This document shows, piece after piece, positions 16,132 through 24,545 of a DNA stretch of 41,349 nucleotides. Origin of the DNA: Hominimerdicola alba 8 (lineage in GTDB: Bacteria; Bacillota; Clostridia; Oscillospirales; Ruminococcaceae); the NCBI RefSeq assembly GCF_000178155.2, contig NZ_ADKM02000030.1, positions 1 through 41,349 of the forward strand, read 5' to 3'. Within the stretch, counting starts at the first letter, position 1; every line of letters starts with the position of its first letter. The translations under genes were made by a program, and so were the position numbers. The notes below the pieces were generated by a model. That model was not told the DNA's origin and did no database searches. It saw only the letters and a list, made by a program, of their open reading frames with translations.

Positions 16132-17985
16132 ATGGAAAATTTTGATATAATCGTTATAGGCGCAGGTCATGCGGGCTGCGAAGCTGCGCTGGCAGGAGCA
16201 AGACTGGGGCTGAAAACGGCTCTGTTTACGATAACGCTGGACGGTCTGGCGAATATGCCGTGTAACCCGTCGATAGGCGGCACTGCGAAAGGTCATCTGG
16301 TGCGCGAGATAGATGCGCTGGGCGGCGAAATGGGCAGGGCGGCTGACAAGACTCTTATACAGAGCAGAATGCTCAATCGTGGGAAAGGCCCTGCGGTACA
16401 CAGTCTGCGGGCGCAGATAGACAGGGTGGCTTACCACAACCTTATGAAAAAGACCATTGAGGGCACTGACGGGCTGTACCTCAAACAGGCTGAGATAACA
16501 GACCTGCTGTTTGAAGAGGACGGCAGGACTGTACGCGGTGTGCGAACACATCTGGGTGTTGAGTACGGGTGCAGGGCGGTGATAATCGCCAGCGGCACTT
16601 ACCTGAACGGCGAGATACATGTGGGCGTGAACACCTATCCCAGCGGTCCTGATTCGGTACTGCCTGCGAGAAAGCTGTCTGACAGCCTGAAAGAGGCGGG
16701 CATGACGCTGAGGCGTTTCAAGACGGGTACTCCCGCCAGAGTTCACAGGCGTTCCATCGACTTTGACAAGCTGGAAGTTCAGCATGGTGATGAGGATATA
16801 CAGCCTTTCTCGTTCACAAATGAAGTTCTGCCCGAAAACAAGGTGGACTGCTATGTGGCGTACACCAACGCCGAAACACACAAGGTCATCATGGACAACA
16901 TACATCTTTCGCCCATATATTCGGGGCGCATACATGCTATCGGTCCGAGATACTGTCCGTCCATCGAGGACAAGATAATGAGGTTTTCGGACAAGCCCAG
17001 ACATCAGCTTTTTATCGAGCCGATGGGACTGGACACAGACGAATTCTATTTGCAGGGCATGAGTTCTTCACTGCCTGTTGATGTTCAGCTGAAATTTCTG
17101 CGGACGATAGAGGGGCTTGAACATGTGGAGATAATGCGCAACGCTTACGCCATAGAGTACGACTGCTGTGACCCCACAGACCTGCTCCCGACACTGGAAT
17201 TCAAGGAATTTCACGGCGTTTACGGCGCGGGGCAGTTCAACGGGACTTCGGGCTATGAAGAAGCGGCGGCACAGGGACTTGTGGCAGGCATAAACGCGGC
17301 GCTGAAATTAAAGGGCGAAAAACCGATGGTGCTGGACAGAGCAAGTTCATACATCGGCACACTGATAGACGACCTGTGTACTAAGGGCGTTTCAGACCCT
17401 TACAGAATGCTTACCAGCAGAAGCGAATACAGACTTCTGCTGAGGCAGGACAATGCCGATCTGCGGCTGACCGAAACAGGTCACAGGGTAGGGCTGATAG
17501 GTGATGAGCGCTACAATGCTTTTGTTAAAAAGAAAGAGCAGATAGACGCTGAGATAAAGCGTGTATCTGCCATAAACATAGCGCCGTCGGAGGTGCTGAA
17601 CGAGTATCTGGTATCACAGGGGACAGATCCCATCAACAACGGTTTCAAGCTGACACAGCTGATACGCAGACCTCAGCTGAGTTACAAAGGCTTGGCTTTC
17701 ATCGACCCCGAACGCCCCGAACTGCCCGAAGATGTCTGCGAACAGGTAGAACTGATGATAAAGTACGAGGGGTACATAAAGATACAGCTTGAACAGGTGG
17801 AAGCTATGCGAAAGCTGGAAAGCAAGCTGATACCCGCCGATATAGATTACTCGAAGATAGGTTCGCTGAGGCTGGAGGCGGCTGAAAAGCTGGCGAAGAT
17901 ACGCCCGCTGTCTGTTGGGCAGGCGAGCCGTATAAGCGGTGTAAATCCTGCGGATATAAATGTACTGCTGGTTTATCTACACTGA
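16132..17985 (+). CDS. mnmG: tRNA uridine-5-carboxymethylaminomethyl modification enzyme MnmG (GidA)
   Basis: 617 aa FAD enzyme that with MnmE modifies the wobble uridine of several tRNAs. N-terminal FAD motif IVIGAGHAGCEAALAGARLG; conserved CNPSIGGTAKGHLVREID, and SEYRLLLRQDNADLRLT in the C-terminal part. GGGAG precedes the ATG by 10 nt. In Firmicutes this gene usually sits at the origin in the order mnmE-mnmG-rsmG-noc-parA-parB. Here mnmE and rsmG are absent from the neighbourhood and about 11 kb of unrelated genes lie between mnmG and parB. Confidence 0.98.
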   Translation: MENFDIIVIGAGHAGCEAALAGARLGLKTALFTITLDGLANMPCNPSIGGTAKGHLVREIDALGGEMGRAADKTLIQSRMLNRGKGPAVHSLRAQIDRVAYHNLMKKTIEGTDGLYLKQAEITDLLFEEDGRTVRGVRTHLGVEYGCRAVIIASGTYLNGEIHVGVNTYPSGPDSVLPARKLSDSLKEAGMTLRRFKTGTPARVHRRSIDFDKLEVQHGDEDIQPFSFTNEVLPENKVDCYVAYTNAETHKVIMDNIHLSPIYSGRIHAIGPRYCPSIEDKIMRFSDKPRHQLFIEPMGLDTDEFYLQGMSSSLPVDVQLKFLRTIEGLEHVEIMRNAYAIEYDCCDPTDLLPTLEFKEFHGVYGAGQFNGTSGYEEAAAQGLVAGINAALKLKGEKPMVLDRASSYIGTLIDDLCTKGVSDPYRMLTSRSEYRLLLRQDNADLRLTETGHRVGLIGDERYNAFVKKKEQIDAEIKRVSAINIAPSEVLNEYLVSQGTDPINNGFKLTQLIRRPQLSYKGLAFIDPERPELPEDVCEQVELMIKYEGYIKIQLEQVEAMRKLESKLIPADIDYSKIGSLRLEAAEKLAKIRPLSVGQASRISGVNPADINVLLVYLH

Positions 17986-18006
17986 TAAAAACTCAGGTGA
18001 TAACTT

Positions 18007-18513
18007 ATGTTACGATTTATAAAACGACATATCAAGAAAATTATTTTTTCAATTTTTTTAGCAATAGTGTTATGTTTCCTGGGTTCTATTGTTTATAGCT
18101 TTCATAATTATTTTTCACTCCATAAAAAAACAACCTTTACCGATCAGGAAACAAAAATCCTGTGGTCAAGACTGGGTATGGATTATGTTGATCTGGATAT
18201 TAGCGAAGCATATTTTAATTCAAGTCTATATGTTATATCAGAAGGATTTGACAGCATTGATGCGGAGATCGAATATTTAAAACAGTTCAAAGGAAATGAA
18301 AATGTCCATAAAGACGTTACCTTCGATATAAACACCGCAACTGGTCATAATGACAAGACCGTTTATGAAATATACGATATAAAATGTGCTGATAAAGGAT
18401 ATTTTACTGATTGTTACACTTACGAAGAAAACGGAAAATACTACCTGGAATTTTATGTTCGAGAAGCCAGAGGTCGTGATTTAAATGAGATGTTTGGGTT
18501 TTATAAAAAATAA
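18007..18513 (+). CDS. Small membrane-anchored protein of unknown function, paralogue 1
   Basis: 168 aa. One N-terminal membrane helix (about 10-32) after a basic start (MLRFIKRHIKKI), the rest probably outside. Shared blocks with the next gene: TTFT, LWS-LG-Y-DLDIS-AYFNS, LYVISEGFDSI, EIEYLKQF-GNE, TYEENGKYYLEF and EMFG. AGGTGAT lies 6 nt upstream. The gene is clearly AT-richer than mnmG or the efflux genes around it. No family recognised. It starts 21 bp after mnmG. Confidence 0.8.
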   Translation: MLRFIKRHIKKIIFSIFLAIVLCFLGSIVYSFHNYFSLHKKTTFTDQETKILWSRLGMDYVDLDISEAYFNSSLYVISEGFDSIDAEIEYLKQFKGNENVHKDVTFDINTATGHNDKTVYEIYDIKCADKGYFTDCYTYEENGKYYLEFYVREARGRDLNEMFGFYKK

Positions 18514-18578
18514 TTCGGTATATGATAAAGATACAAAGCCTTATTTAAAAAACGACATATGACGATAGGAGATAACTT

Positions 18579-19094
18579 ATGTCACGATTAATAAAGCAGC
18601 ACTATAAGAAAATTATTGCTTTAGTAATAGTCTTATTTCTTCTGGTTTCTCTTGGTATTTTTGCTTATAGTGCGGATAAATATTTTAAGCGTAAAACAAA
18701 GCTTCATGAAAAAACAACGTTTACTGCTCAAGATATAGAATACTTATGGTCGGAACTGGGATTGGAATATATTGATTTGGATATAAGCAAAGCATATTTT
18801 AACAGCGGCGGTGACCTATATGTTATTTCAGAAGGATTTGACAGCATCGAATCGGAGATCGAGTATTTAAAACAGTTTGAAGGAAACGAAAAAGTCGAAG
18901 AAGGCGCTGCATTAGAGCATAATCACAAAGGAGATGTAGTTTCTGAAATATTCAATATAAAATGTACTAATAATATAAATTGTTTCACTTACGAAGAGAA
19001 CGGAAAATACTACTTGGAATTTCATAATGTTTATGCCGGAAGTAACAAGTTATATGAGATGTTTGGTTTAAAGACGAACAACAGTGACGACTGA
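18579..19094 (+). CDS. Small membrane-anchored protein of unknown function, paralogue 2
   Basis: 171 aa, the tandem copy of the preceding gene, with the same layout: a basic N-terminus, one helix (about 10-30), then the LYVISEGFDSI and TYEENGKYYLEF blocks. AGGAG lies 7 nt upstream of the ATG. The region before its start repeats the bases around the first gene's start, supporting tandem duplication followed by divergence. The function is unknown. Confidence 0.8.
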   Translation: MSRLIKQHYKKIIALVIVLFLLVSLGIFAYSADKYFKRKTKLHEKTTFTAQDIEYLWSELGLEYIDLDISKAYFNSGGDLYVISEGFDSIESEIEYLKQFEGNEKVEEGAALEHNHKGDVVSEIFNIKCTNNINCFTYEENGKYYLEFHNVYAGSNKLYEMFGLKTNNSDD

Positions 19095-19110
19095 TCTGTA
19101 AATTTTCAGC

Positions 19111-19141
19111 AAAAAAAGAGCCTTTTTTAGGCTCTTTTTTT
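19111..19141. terminator. Bidirectional terminator between convergent genes
   Basis: AAAAAAAGAGCC pairs with GGCTCTTTTTTT. It serves the AT-rich paralogues (plus) and the CotH gene (minus), whose stop codon touches the hairpin. Confidence 0.88.
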
Positions 19142-21491
19142 AGTTTATCAGCTTTATCTCGGTGTCGGCGGTGACTTTCAGGGTCAGTGTGCCGTCATAT
19201 TCGGCTGACTTGCCGCCTGCTGTGACCTGCCACTTTGCGTCATCGGCGGCGGTGAGGATCAGTTCACTGCCTGCGAAATATTTGCCGCTGAAACCGTCTG
19301 AAATATCAAGACCGTTCAGCTTTGCGCTGCCGCCCTTTACCGTTATCTTCTTTGGGGCGGTGAGCGAAAACTGCGCTGACAGGTCGGCTATGATGCGCGG
19401 CTGCCTTGCGGCAAAGAAATCGGTCATGCGCCTTATCATCGGCTTTGACGAACCTTCGACTGTGCGGTGGGTGGGGAAGCGCAGGTAGTAGGCTTCCATT
19501 TCTGGCAGGTATATATCGGAATATCTCTGCTGATATTCGCTGACGCGCTCTTCGGTGAAAACTATATTCGACATATCCATGATGCGGGTGGTCAGCTTAC
19601 TGCGGAAGTCATCGTTTTTCAGCAGGCTGAGTATCATTTTGACCATCGGCTTGTAGGACTTGCTATGCAGATACTCGAAGTAATCGAGTTTGGCATTGTT
19701 CATGTTATAGTGACAGGCACAGCTTTCGGTATCAAAGAAGAAAAAGCGCCATTTGCTGTCAAGTTCTCTGCTGCGCCAACAGCCGTAGTTGTTCTGCGGC
19801 CAGTCATCATTAAAAATATACATTTCGGCGGCGCAGTAGTCGATGAAAGTCTCCATATCGAGAAGTTCGCAGACGCGGGCATAGTTTTCGGCTTTTGACA
19901 TATCATTACCTATAATGAAACTCTGCATATTTTTAAAGCTGAGTTCGTCCACCGCAAGACCCTCGTCAAGCGTACCGTTTTTATAGATGGCAACGGTATC
20001 GCTGTCAACATCGTAATGACGGGCGAAATACTCCTGTGAATAGTCCTCTTGCAGAGTGTACAGCCCCCAGTATTCACCGTCTATGAAAAGCACGCACGCC
20101 CTGCCTGTCTGGGTGGCAGGTGAAAGGCATGATGCCATATCCTGCACCATGATGTCTTTATATTTAAGGAAATTCGAGTCATTGCCGCCGTTGCGCAGGA
20201 CAAAAGTTTTAAAGCTGTCGGCAGGCTGACCGTCCGAGTCGGTGAGTTCCTGCCAGAAAGGGTAATCGAAAGTATCTTTGCCGTAGGTCGAACGGGCGTA
20301 GAATCTGAAAGACTTCTGATAATCAGCCCTTGACCAGCCGCCCTGTATGCGCATGCCTGCGTCCTGAGTGAATTGCAGTGTGCCGTCACTCTCGAAGAAC
20401 TGGAGGGTACATTCACGCTCCCAATCTCTGCCTTTTTGGTTATAATTAGCGGGGATAGAACCGTTATAGAGGTGGTCAGGTTCGGTGGGGTAGTAGTCTT
20501 CATAGACCTTGCCGCGCGTATAGATACCTGTTTCGTGGTCATATAGGGCGGCGGGGTCGGTGACGAGGGATATCATTGGCAGACCGCTGTGGTCGGCGGG
20601 GGAAAGCCCCACCATGTAGGTCGCGGTGCTGACATGCCCCCACTCGCCGTCAGAACTTTTTGCACAGGCGCGGACGACTGTGCCTTTATCAACATTTTCG
20701 TCCTTAGGTGCTTCCACCTTGCCTTTGCGGTATTCAAGCTGTATCTTCATGGGGTCTTCGGCGGAGAGGACATTCTTCTCACCGCGCCTGTCCTTTACAT
20801 CAATGGCAGAAGTATACAGCTTTGCAGTGGAAGAGGTGCGGGGGTCTGTGCCGTCAAGGGTATAATAGATAGATGCTGAATTTGCCGCAGAGAGTTCCAG
20901 CGAAAATGGTTTTGGACAGTAGCCGCTTTCAGCCGAGAAAGTGACCTGCGAAGCGCGGGCATCTTCCGCATTGGCAGCACAAGGGGTAGGTGTGGTGATG
21001 TACACACCGCCCTTGCCCGCACATACGGTCGAACCTTTTGAAGTGGGTTCGGTAGTTATTGCATCGATAGTGCGAAAACCGCTTTTCAGCGTAATGGTAC
21101 AGCTTTCGGCTTTGGGTATCTTGAAATCGACGCTTGGCACTGAATCATCGGCAAAGCCTTTTTTGGAACAGTACACCAGCATGTAGCCGCCTGCGGGTAT
21201 TTTTCCGCCGCTGATGGCGCATTCGGCTTCATCATCGCGGCAGAGGGTATAGCGCTTAAGGCTGACAGCATGTTTAGTTGGGTTATATAGTTCTATCCAG
21301 TCGCAGAGTGCGCCTTTATTATCGGTTTCGGAAGCGGCGGGGAATTTGCCGTCATTAACGGCACAGACCTCGCTTATGACCAGCTTTGGTGGTGCGGTAA
21401 AGATAAGTATGCACAGAACTGTCAGCAGAATGGCTGTCACAGCGACTATCGTACAGATACGTAGTTTTCTTATCCTGAGTTTTTCTGACAT
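19140..21491 (-). CDS. CotH-domain surface protein with lamin-tail domain
   Basis: 783 aa from the ATG at 21491, with AAGGAGGTG at 7 nt; a start further upstream has no such site. One membrane helix (about 10-31), then an extracellular part: lamin-tail domain (about 35-150, LVISEVCAVND, DWIELYNPTKHAVSL), a chitobiase C-terminal-like block (SIYYTLDGTDPRTSS), and a CotH domain (about 300-690; RIQGGWSRADYQKSFRFYAR, FNDDWPQNNYGCWRS, WRFFFFDTESC). The C-terminal about 75 aa forms a short beta-rich unit. CotH-like proteins in spores are atypical kinases; in rumen bacteria CotH domains also occur on cell-surface and cellulosome-related proteins. The role here is unknown. Confidence 0.85.
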   Translation of the reverse strand: MSEKLRIRKLRICTIVAVTAILLTVLCILIFTAPPKLVISEVCAVNDGKFPAASETDNKGALCDWIELYNPTKHAVSLKRYTLCRDDEAECAISGGKIPAGGYMLVYCSKKGFADDSVPSVDFKIPKAESCTITLKSGFRTIDAITTEPTSKGSTVCAGKGGVYITTPTPCAANAEDARASQVTFSAESGYCPKPFSLELSAANSASIYYTLDGTDPRTSSTAKLYTSAIDVKDRRGEKNVLSAEDPMKIQLEYRKGKVEAPKDENVDKGTVVRACAKSSDGEWGHVSTATYMVGLSPADHSGLPMISLVTDPAALYDHETGIYTRGKVYEDYYPTEPDHLYNGSIPANYNQKGRDWERECTLQFFESDGTLQFTQDAGMRIQGGWSRADYQKSFRFYARSTYGKDTFDYPFWQELTDSDGQPADSFKTFVLRNGGNDSNFLKYKDIMVQDMASCLSPATQTGRACVLFIDGEYWGLYTLQEDYSQEYFARHYDVDSDTVAIYKNGTLDEGLAVDELSFKNMQSFIIGNDMSKAENYARVCELLDMETFIDYCAAEMYIFNDDWPQNNYGCWRSRELDSKWRFFFFDTESCACHYNMNNAKLDYFEYLHSKSYKPMVKMILSLLKNDDFRSKLTTRIMDMSNIVFTEERVSEYQQRYSDIYLPEMEAYYLRFPTHRTVEGSSKPMIRRMTDFFAARQPRIIADLSAQFSLTAPKKITVKGGSAKLNGLDISDGFSGKYFAGSELILTAADDAKWQVTAGGKSAEYDGTLTLKVTADTEIKLIN

Positions 21492-21622
21492 GGGGCGCAC
21501 CTCCTTTTTGAGATATCGGTCAGGGCACAAAAGTTTGTGGGCGGGCGGGCGGGGCTTGCAATGTTTCAGAGAATGGCAAGGGTCATACGCAGAAACTTTC
21601 CGCCATTACGCACACTGTTTTT

Positions 21623-21651
21623 ATTATACTAAATCACAGTGCAAATGTCAA
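21623..21651 (-). promoter_or_regulatory. Consensus sigma-A promoter of the CotH gene
   Basis: Minus strand TTGACA (21646-21651), 17 bp, TATAAT (21623-21628); both boxes are perfect. The leader is about 125 nt. Confidence 0.85.
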
Positions 21652-21790
21652 TCACAGGAAATTAAGTTTTTTCGGTATTTTACATGCGCAAACTGACATC
21701 TGCATCTATGCACTGCATCGTTAAAATATTAACGATGCCTGAGTTCAGAGGAAAATTTTCTTAAATTTCTTAAATTAATCTTACTTTTCA

Positions 21791-21819
21791 TTGACAGATA
21801 CGTTTATTTGTACTATAAT
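21791..21819 (+). promoter_or_regulatory. Consensus sigma-A promoter of the export operon
   Basis: TTGACA (21791-21796), 17 bp, TATAAT (21814-21819), both perfect. A weaker extended -10 (TGTTATAAT, 21930-21938) lies inside the leader. Confidence 0.85.
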
Positions 21820-21825
21820 AAATGT

Positions 21826-22192
21826 ATAGAGAAAAAAATCAAGTGTGGACACGCACAGGGGACAGCAGACATATCAAATAGAAGAATTTGTCTGTATAAC
21901 AACTATTTTTTCAGAGCAGTTTGCTGCCCTGTTATAATACTGAACGCTTTTTTATGATACTGCGACGTTCGGTATATGGCTTACGGCATATTATAGTAAA
22001 AGACATAAAAAAATTTCCCGTAAACCGACCGCACAGCCTGCGATATACGGCTCTGTGTTCGGGATATGAGTGAAAATTTATGTCGGTTGCTATATCTCAC
22101 CTTTACGTAAGGTAAGGCTGGTGTCGTCTGCTATGAGTGCGCTTATGCAGATTTTTTTATTTTTTTCAATTATTTTTAGGAGGAATAATTTT
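21826..22192 (+). other. Long 5' leader of the export operon
   Basis: About 365 nt separate the predicted transcription start from the first ATG. Only short inverted repeats and a poly-T tract just before the SD (AGGAGG) are visible. I recognise no riboswitch class and no convincing leader peptide. Confidence 0.4.
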
Positions 22193-23824
22193 ATGTCAAA
22201 GGCAAGCTCGATAGGTAAGGCAGTGGTCACGCTGCTGGTCATCGGTGGAGTGGGCTTCGGCGGCTGGAAGCTGTACAAAAGCTACGGCAGCAGTGAAGCT
22301 GACAGCAGCGACAAGGTCTATGTGCAGAAGGTATCGAATGTTAATACTGTAACAAGCGCTGACCTTTTCGCAAACAGTTTTTCGGGAGTCATAGTCGCAC
22401 AGAAATCGGTGGACATAAAGTATGACAGCAGCAAGACTGTCGGTGAGGTACTGGTGGCTGAGGGCGACAGCGTAAAAAAGGGTGACAAACTTCTGACTTA
22501 CGATACTGAGGCTATTCAGATAGACATTGATACTGCCAAGCTGGAAGTAGAAAAGCTGGAAAATGATATCGCAACAAATGAAGATCAGATAAAGCAGTAT
22601 GAAGAGGAAAAGAAGAAAGCCAACGAGGACGCGGCTGTTTCCTACACGAACCAGATTTTGCAGCTGCAAAGCGACATCGCACGAAGCAAGTACGATATCA
22701 AAGCAAAAAACGTTGAGATAACAAAGCTGGAAACTTCGCTGAAAAATGCCTACGTGGTCGCACCTATCGACGGCACTGTAAAGGACTTGAAAGACCCCAA
22801 TTCTTCGGTAAGCAGCAATGACTACTACAGCTACAACGACAATGCTGATGTTATAATGAAGCTGACTGCTGAGGGCGACTACAGAGTAAAGGGCGTTTTC
22901 AACGAGCAGAACCAGAATTCCATCTATCAGGGGGCTGAGGTCATACTCAGAAGCAGAGTGGACGACACCACATGGAACGGCACTGTGACAGAGATAGACA
23001 CTTCTCCGCAGCAGAACAACGGTGAGGGTGATGAACAGTCAAATTCATCAAAGTATGCTTTCTATGTTGAGCCTGAGTCGCTGGACGGCTTCATGCTGGG
23101 TCAGCACATACTTATCGACACTGACAGCGGCAGTGATGTTGAGAAAACAGGCATATGGCTGTATGAAGATTTTATACAGAAGGACGGCGAAAAGTCTTTC
23201 GTATGGGCTAAGAAAAGCGATAAAGATGTTATCGAGAAGCGCTATATCACCATCGGTCAGACTGATGAGGACTACGGTGACTGCGAGATAACCGATGGTC
23301 TTTCCACCGATGACTACATAGCTTACCCTGCTGACTACATCAAGGCAGGTCTTACAACTACCACCAACTCTTCCGACAAGGATATTCCCGAAAATGATAT
23401 CGGCGGCATGGACGATGAAGGCGGCATGATGACGGAAGATGAAGGCATGATGGAAGAAGGCATGGACGAAGAGGACATGGGCGGCGAGAACGACTTTGTG
23501 ATGAATGATGACGGCAGCTACTCGATGACCGATGAAAACGGAAACACTGTTGAGGTACGTACTGACGGCTCAGGTGTGATAACCTCACCTGACGGCGGTG
23601 TGGTAGAAGTTGACAACGAAGGCAACTGCATACGCGGCAGCATCGATGAAGAAACCGGCGAGTACATCTTCGACTACAGCGGCGAGTCTGCTGAGAGTGA
23701 AGAGGGTGCCGAAAACGGCGGTGCTTCTGCATTTGAAGAGCTTTACGGCATCACTGAAGAAGAGTTCAATGCCATGACACCCGAAGAACTTGATGCTTTC
23801 ATGAAAGAGCATTACAATAATTAA
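22193..23824 (+). CDS. Membrane fusion/adaptor protein 1 of a MacAB-like ABC exporter
   Basis: 543 aa from the ATG at 22193, 9 nt after AGGAGG. A longer in-frame version to 22070 has no SD and reads leader sequence. N-terminal anchor helix (about 9-27), lipoyl-like half-motif (about 65-105, VGEVLVAEGDSVKKGDKLL), coiled-coil hairpin (about 106-185), second lipoyl half (AYVVAPIDGTVKDL), beta-barrel part to about 390. An unusual acidic, Met/Gly-rich tail of about 145 residues (397-543) follows (EDEGMMEEGMDEED; then a repeated NDDGSYSMTDENGNTVEV-like block) and ends in a helix. The barrel resembles HlyD/MacA adaptors; the tail is unusual. Confidence 0.9.
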   Translation: MSKASSIGKAVVTLLVIGGVGFGGWKLYKSYGSSEADSSDKVYVQKVSNVNTVTSADLFANSFSGVIVAQKSVDIKYDSSKTVGEVLVAEGDSVKKGDKLLTYDTEAIQIDIDTAKLEVEKLENDIATNEDQIKQYEEEKKKANEDAAVSYTNQILQLQSDIARSKYDIKAKNVEITKLETSLKNAYVVAPIDGTVKDLKDPNSSVSSNDYYSYNDNADVIMKLTAEGDYRVKGVFNEQNQNSIYQGAEVILRSRVDDTTWNGTVTEIDTSPQQNNGEGDEQSNSSKYAFYVEPESLDGFMLGQHILIDTDSGSDVEKTGIWLYEDFIQKDGEKSFVWAKKSDKDVIEKRYITIGQTDEDYGDCEITDGLSTDDYIAYPADYIKAGLTTTTNSSDKDIPENDIGGMDDEGGMMTEDEGMMEEGMDEEDMGGENDFVMNDDGSYSMTDENGNTVEVRTDGSGVITSPDGGVVEVDNEGNCIRGSIDEETGEYIFDYSGESAESEEGAENGGASAFEELYGITEEEFNAMTPEELDAFMKEHYNN

Positions 23825-23837
23825 GAGGTGCAGGCAG

Positions 23838-24545
23838 ATGGTATTTGAACTAAACAATATTTTCAAGGACTACATGCAGGGCAAAGAACCTGTGCCTGTG
23901 CTGAAAGACATCTCGCTGAGCGTTGATGACGGCGAGTATGTGGCGATAATGGGTCCTTCGGGTTCGGGCAAGAGCACACTGATGAACATTATCGGCTGCC
24001 TTGACAAGCAAACTAAGGGCAAATTCATTTTTGACGGCGCTGACATAATGAAGTGCAGTGACAGACAGCTGTCGGATATACGCAACATGAAAATAGGTTT
24101 CGTTTTCCAGAACTTCAACCTGCTGCCAAGACAGTCGGCGCTGGAAAATGTTGAACTGCCGCTGCTGTATGCGGGTTTTTCAAGGAGAAAGCGCCGCGAG
24201 ATGGCTAAGGAAGCACTGAAAAGAGTGGGTCTTGAGGAGAGAATGAACTTCAACCCCACACAGCTTTCGGGCGGACAGAAGCAGAGGGTCGCCATAGCGA
24301 GGGCTATAGTGAACAAGCCGAAACTTCTGCTGGCTGACGAGCCTACAGGTGCGCTGGATACAAAGTCGGGCGACGATGTTATGGAGTTGTTTGAAGAACT
24401 GAACAATGACGGCGTTACCATAGTGATGATAACCCACGAACCTGAGATAGCTGAACATGCAAAGCGGGTAATGTATATCCGTGACGGTATGCTGCACAGC
24501 GGCGCATTCAACAGCCGCATCAAAAAGGAGGAGAACGAGGAATGA
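23838..24545 (+). CDS. ABC transporter ATPase, MacB/LolD type
   Basis: 235 aa cytoplasmic ATPase. Walker A GPSGSGKSTLMNIIG, Q-loop FVFQNFNLLPRQSALENV, signature LSGGQKQRVAIARA, Walker B LLLADEPTGALD, H-loop VMITHEP. It pairs with the FtsX-type permease two genes downstream. It starts 13 bp after adaptor 1 and overlaps adaptor 2 by 4 bp (ATGA), so the order is adaptor-ATPase-adaptor-permease in one operon. Confidence 0.96.
   Translation: MVFELNNIFKDYMQGKEPVPVLKDISLSVDDGEYVAIMGPSGSGKSTLMNIIGCLDKQTKGKFIFDGADIMKCSDRQLSDIRNMKIGFVFQNFNLLPRQSALENVELPLLYAGFSRRKRREMAKEALKRVGLEERMNFNPTQLSGGQKQRVAIARAIVNKPKLLLADEPTGALDTKSGDDVMELFEELNNDGVTIVMITHEPEIAEHAKRVMYIRDGMLHSGAFNSRIKKEENEE

Noticed and set aside
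16027-17004. A 325-codon open frame antisense to mnmG
   Set aside because: Shadow of mnmG with no domain or ribosome site.
21826-22192. Riboswitch or T-box in the export operon leader
   Set aside because: No T-box motif, conserved junction core or strong terminator/antiterminator pair could be seen by eye.
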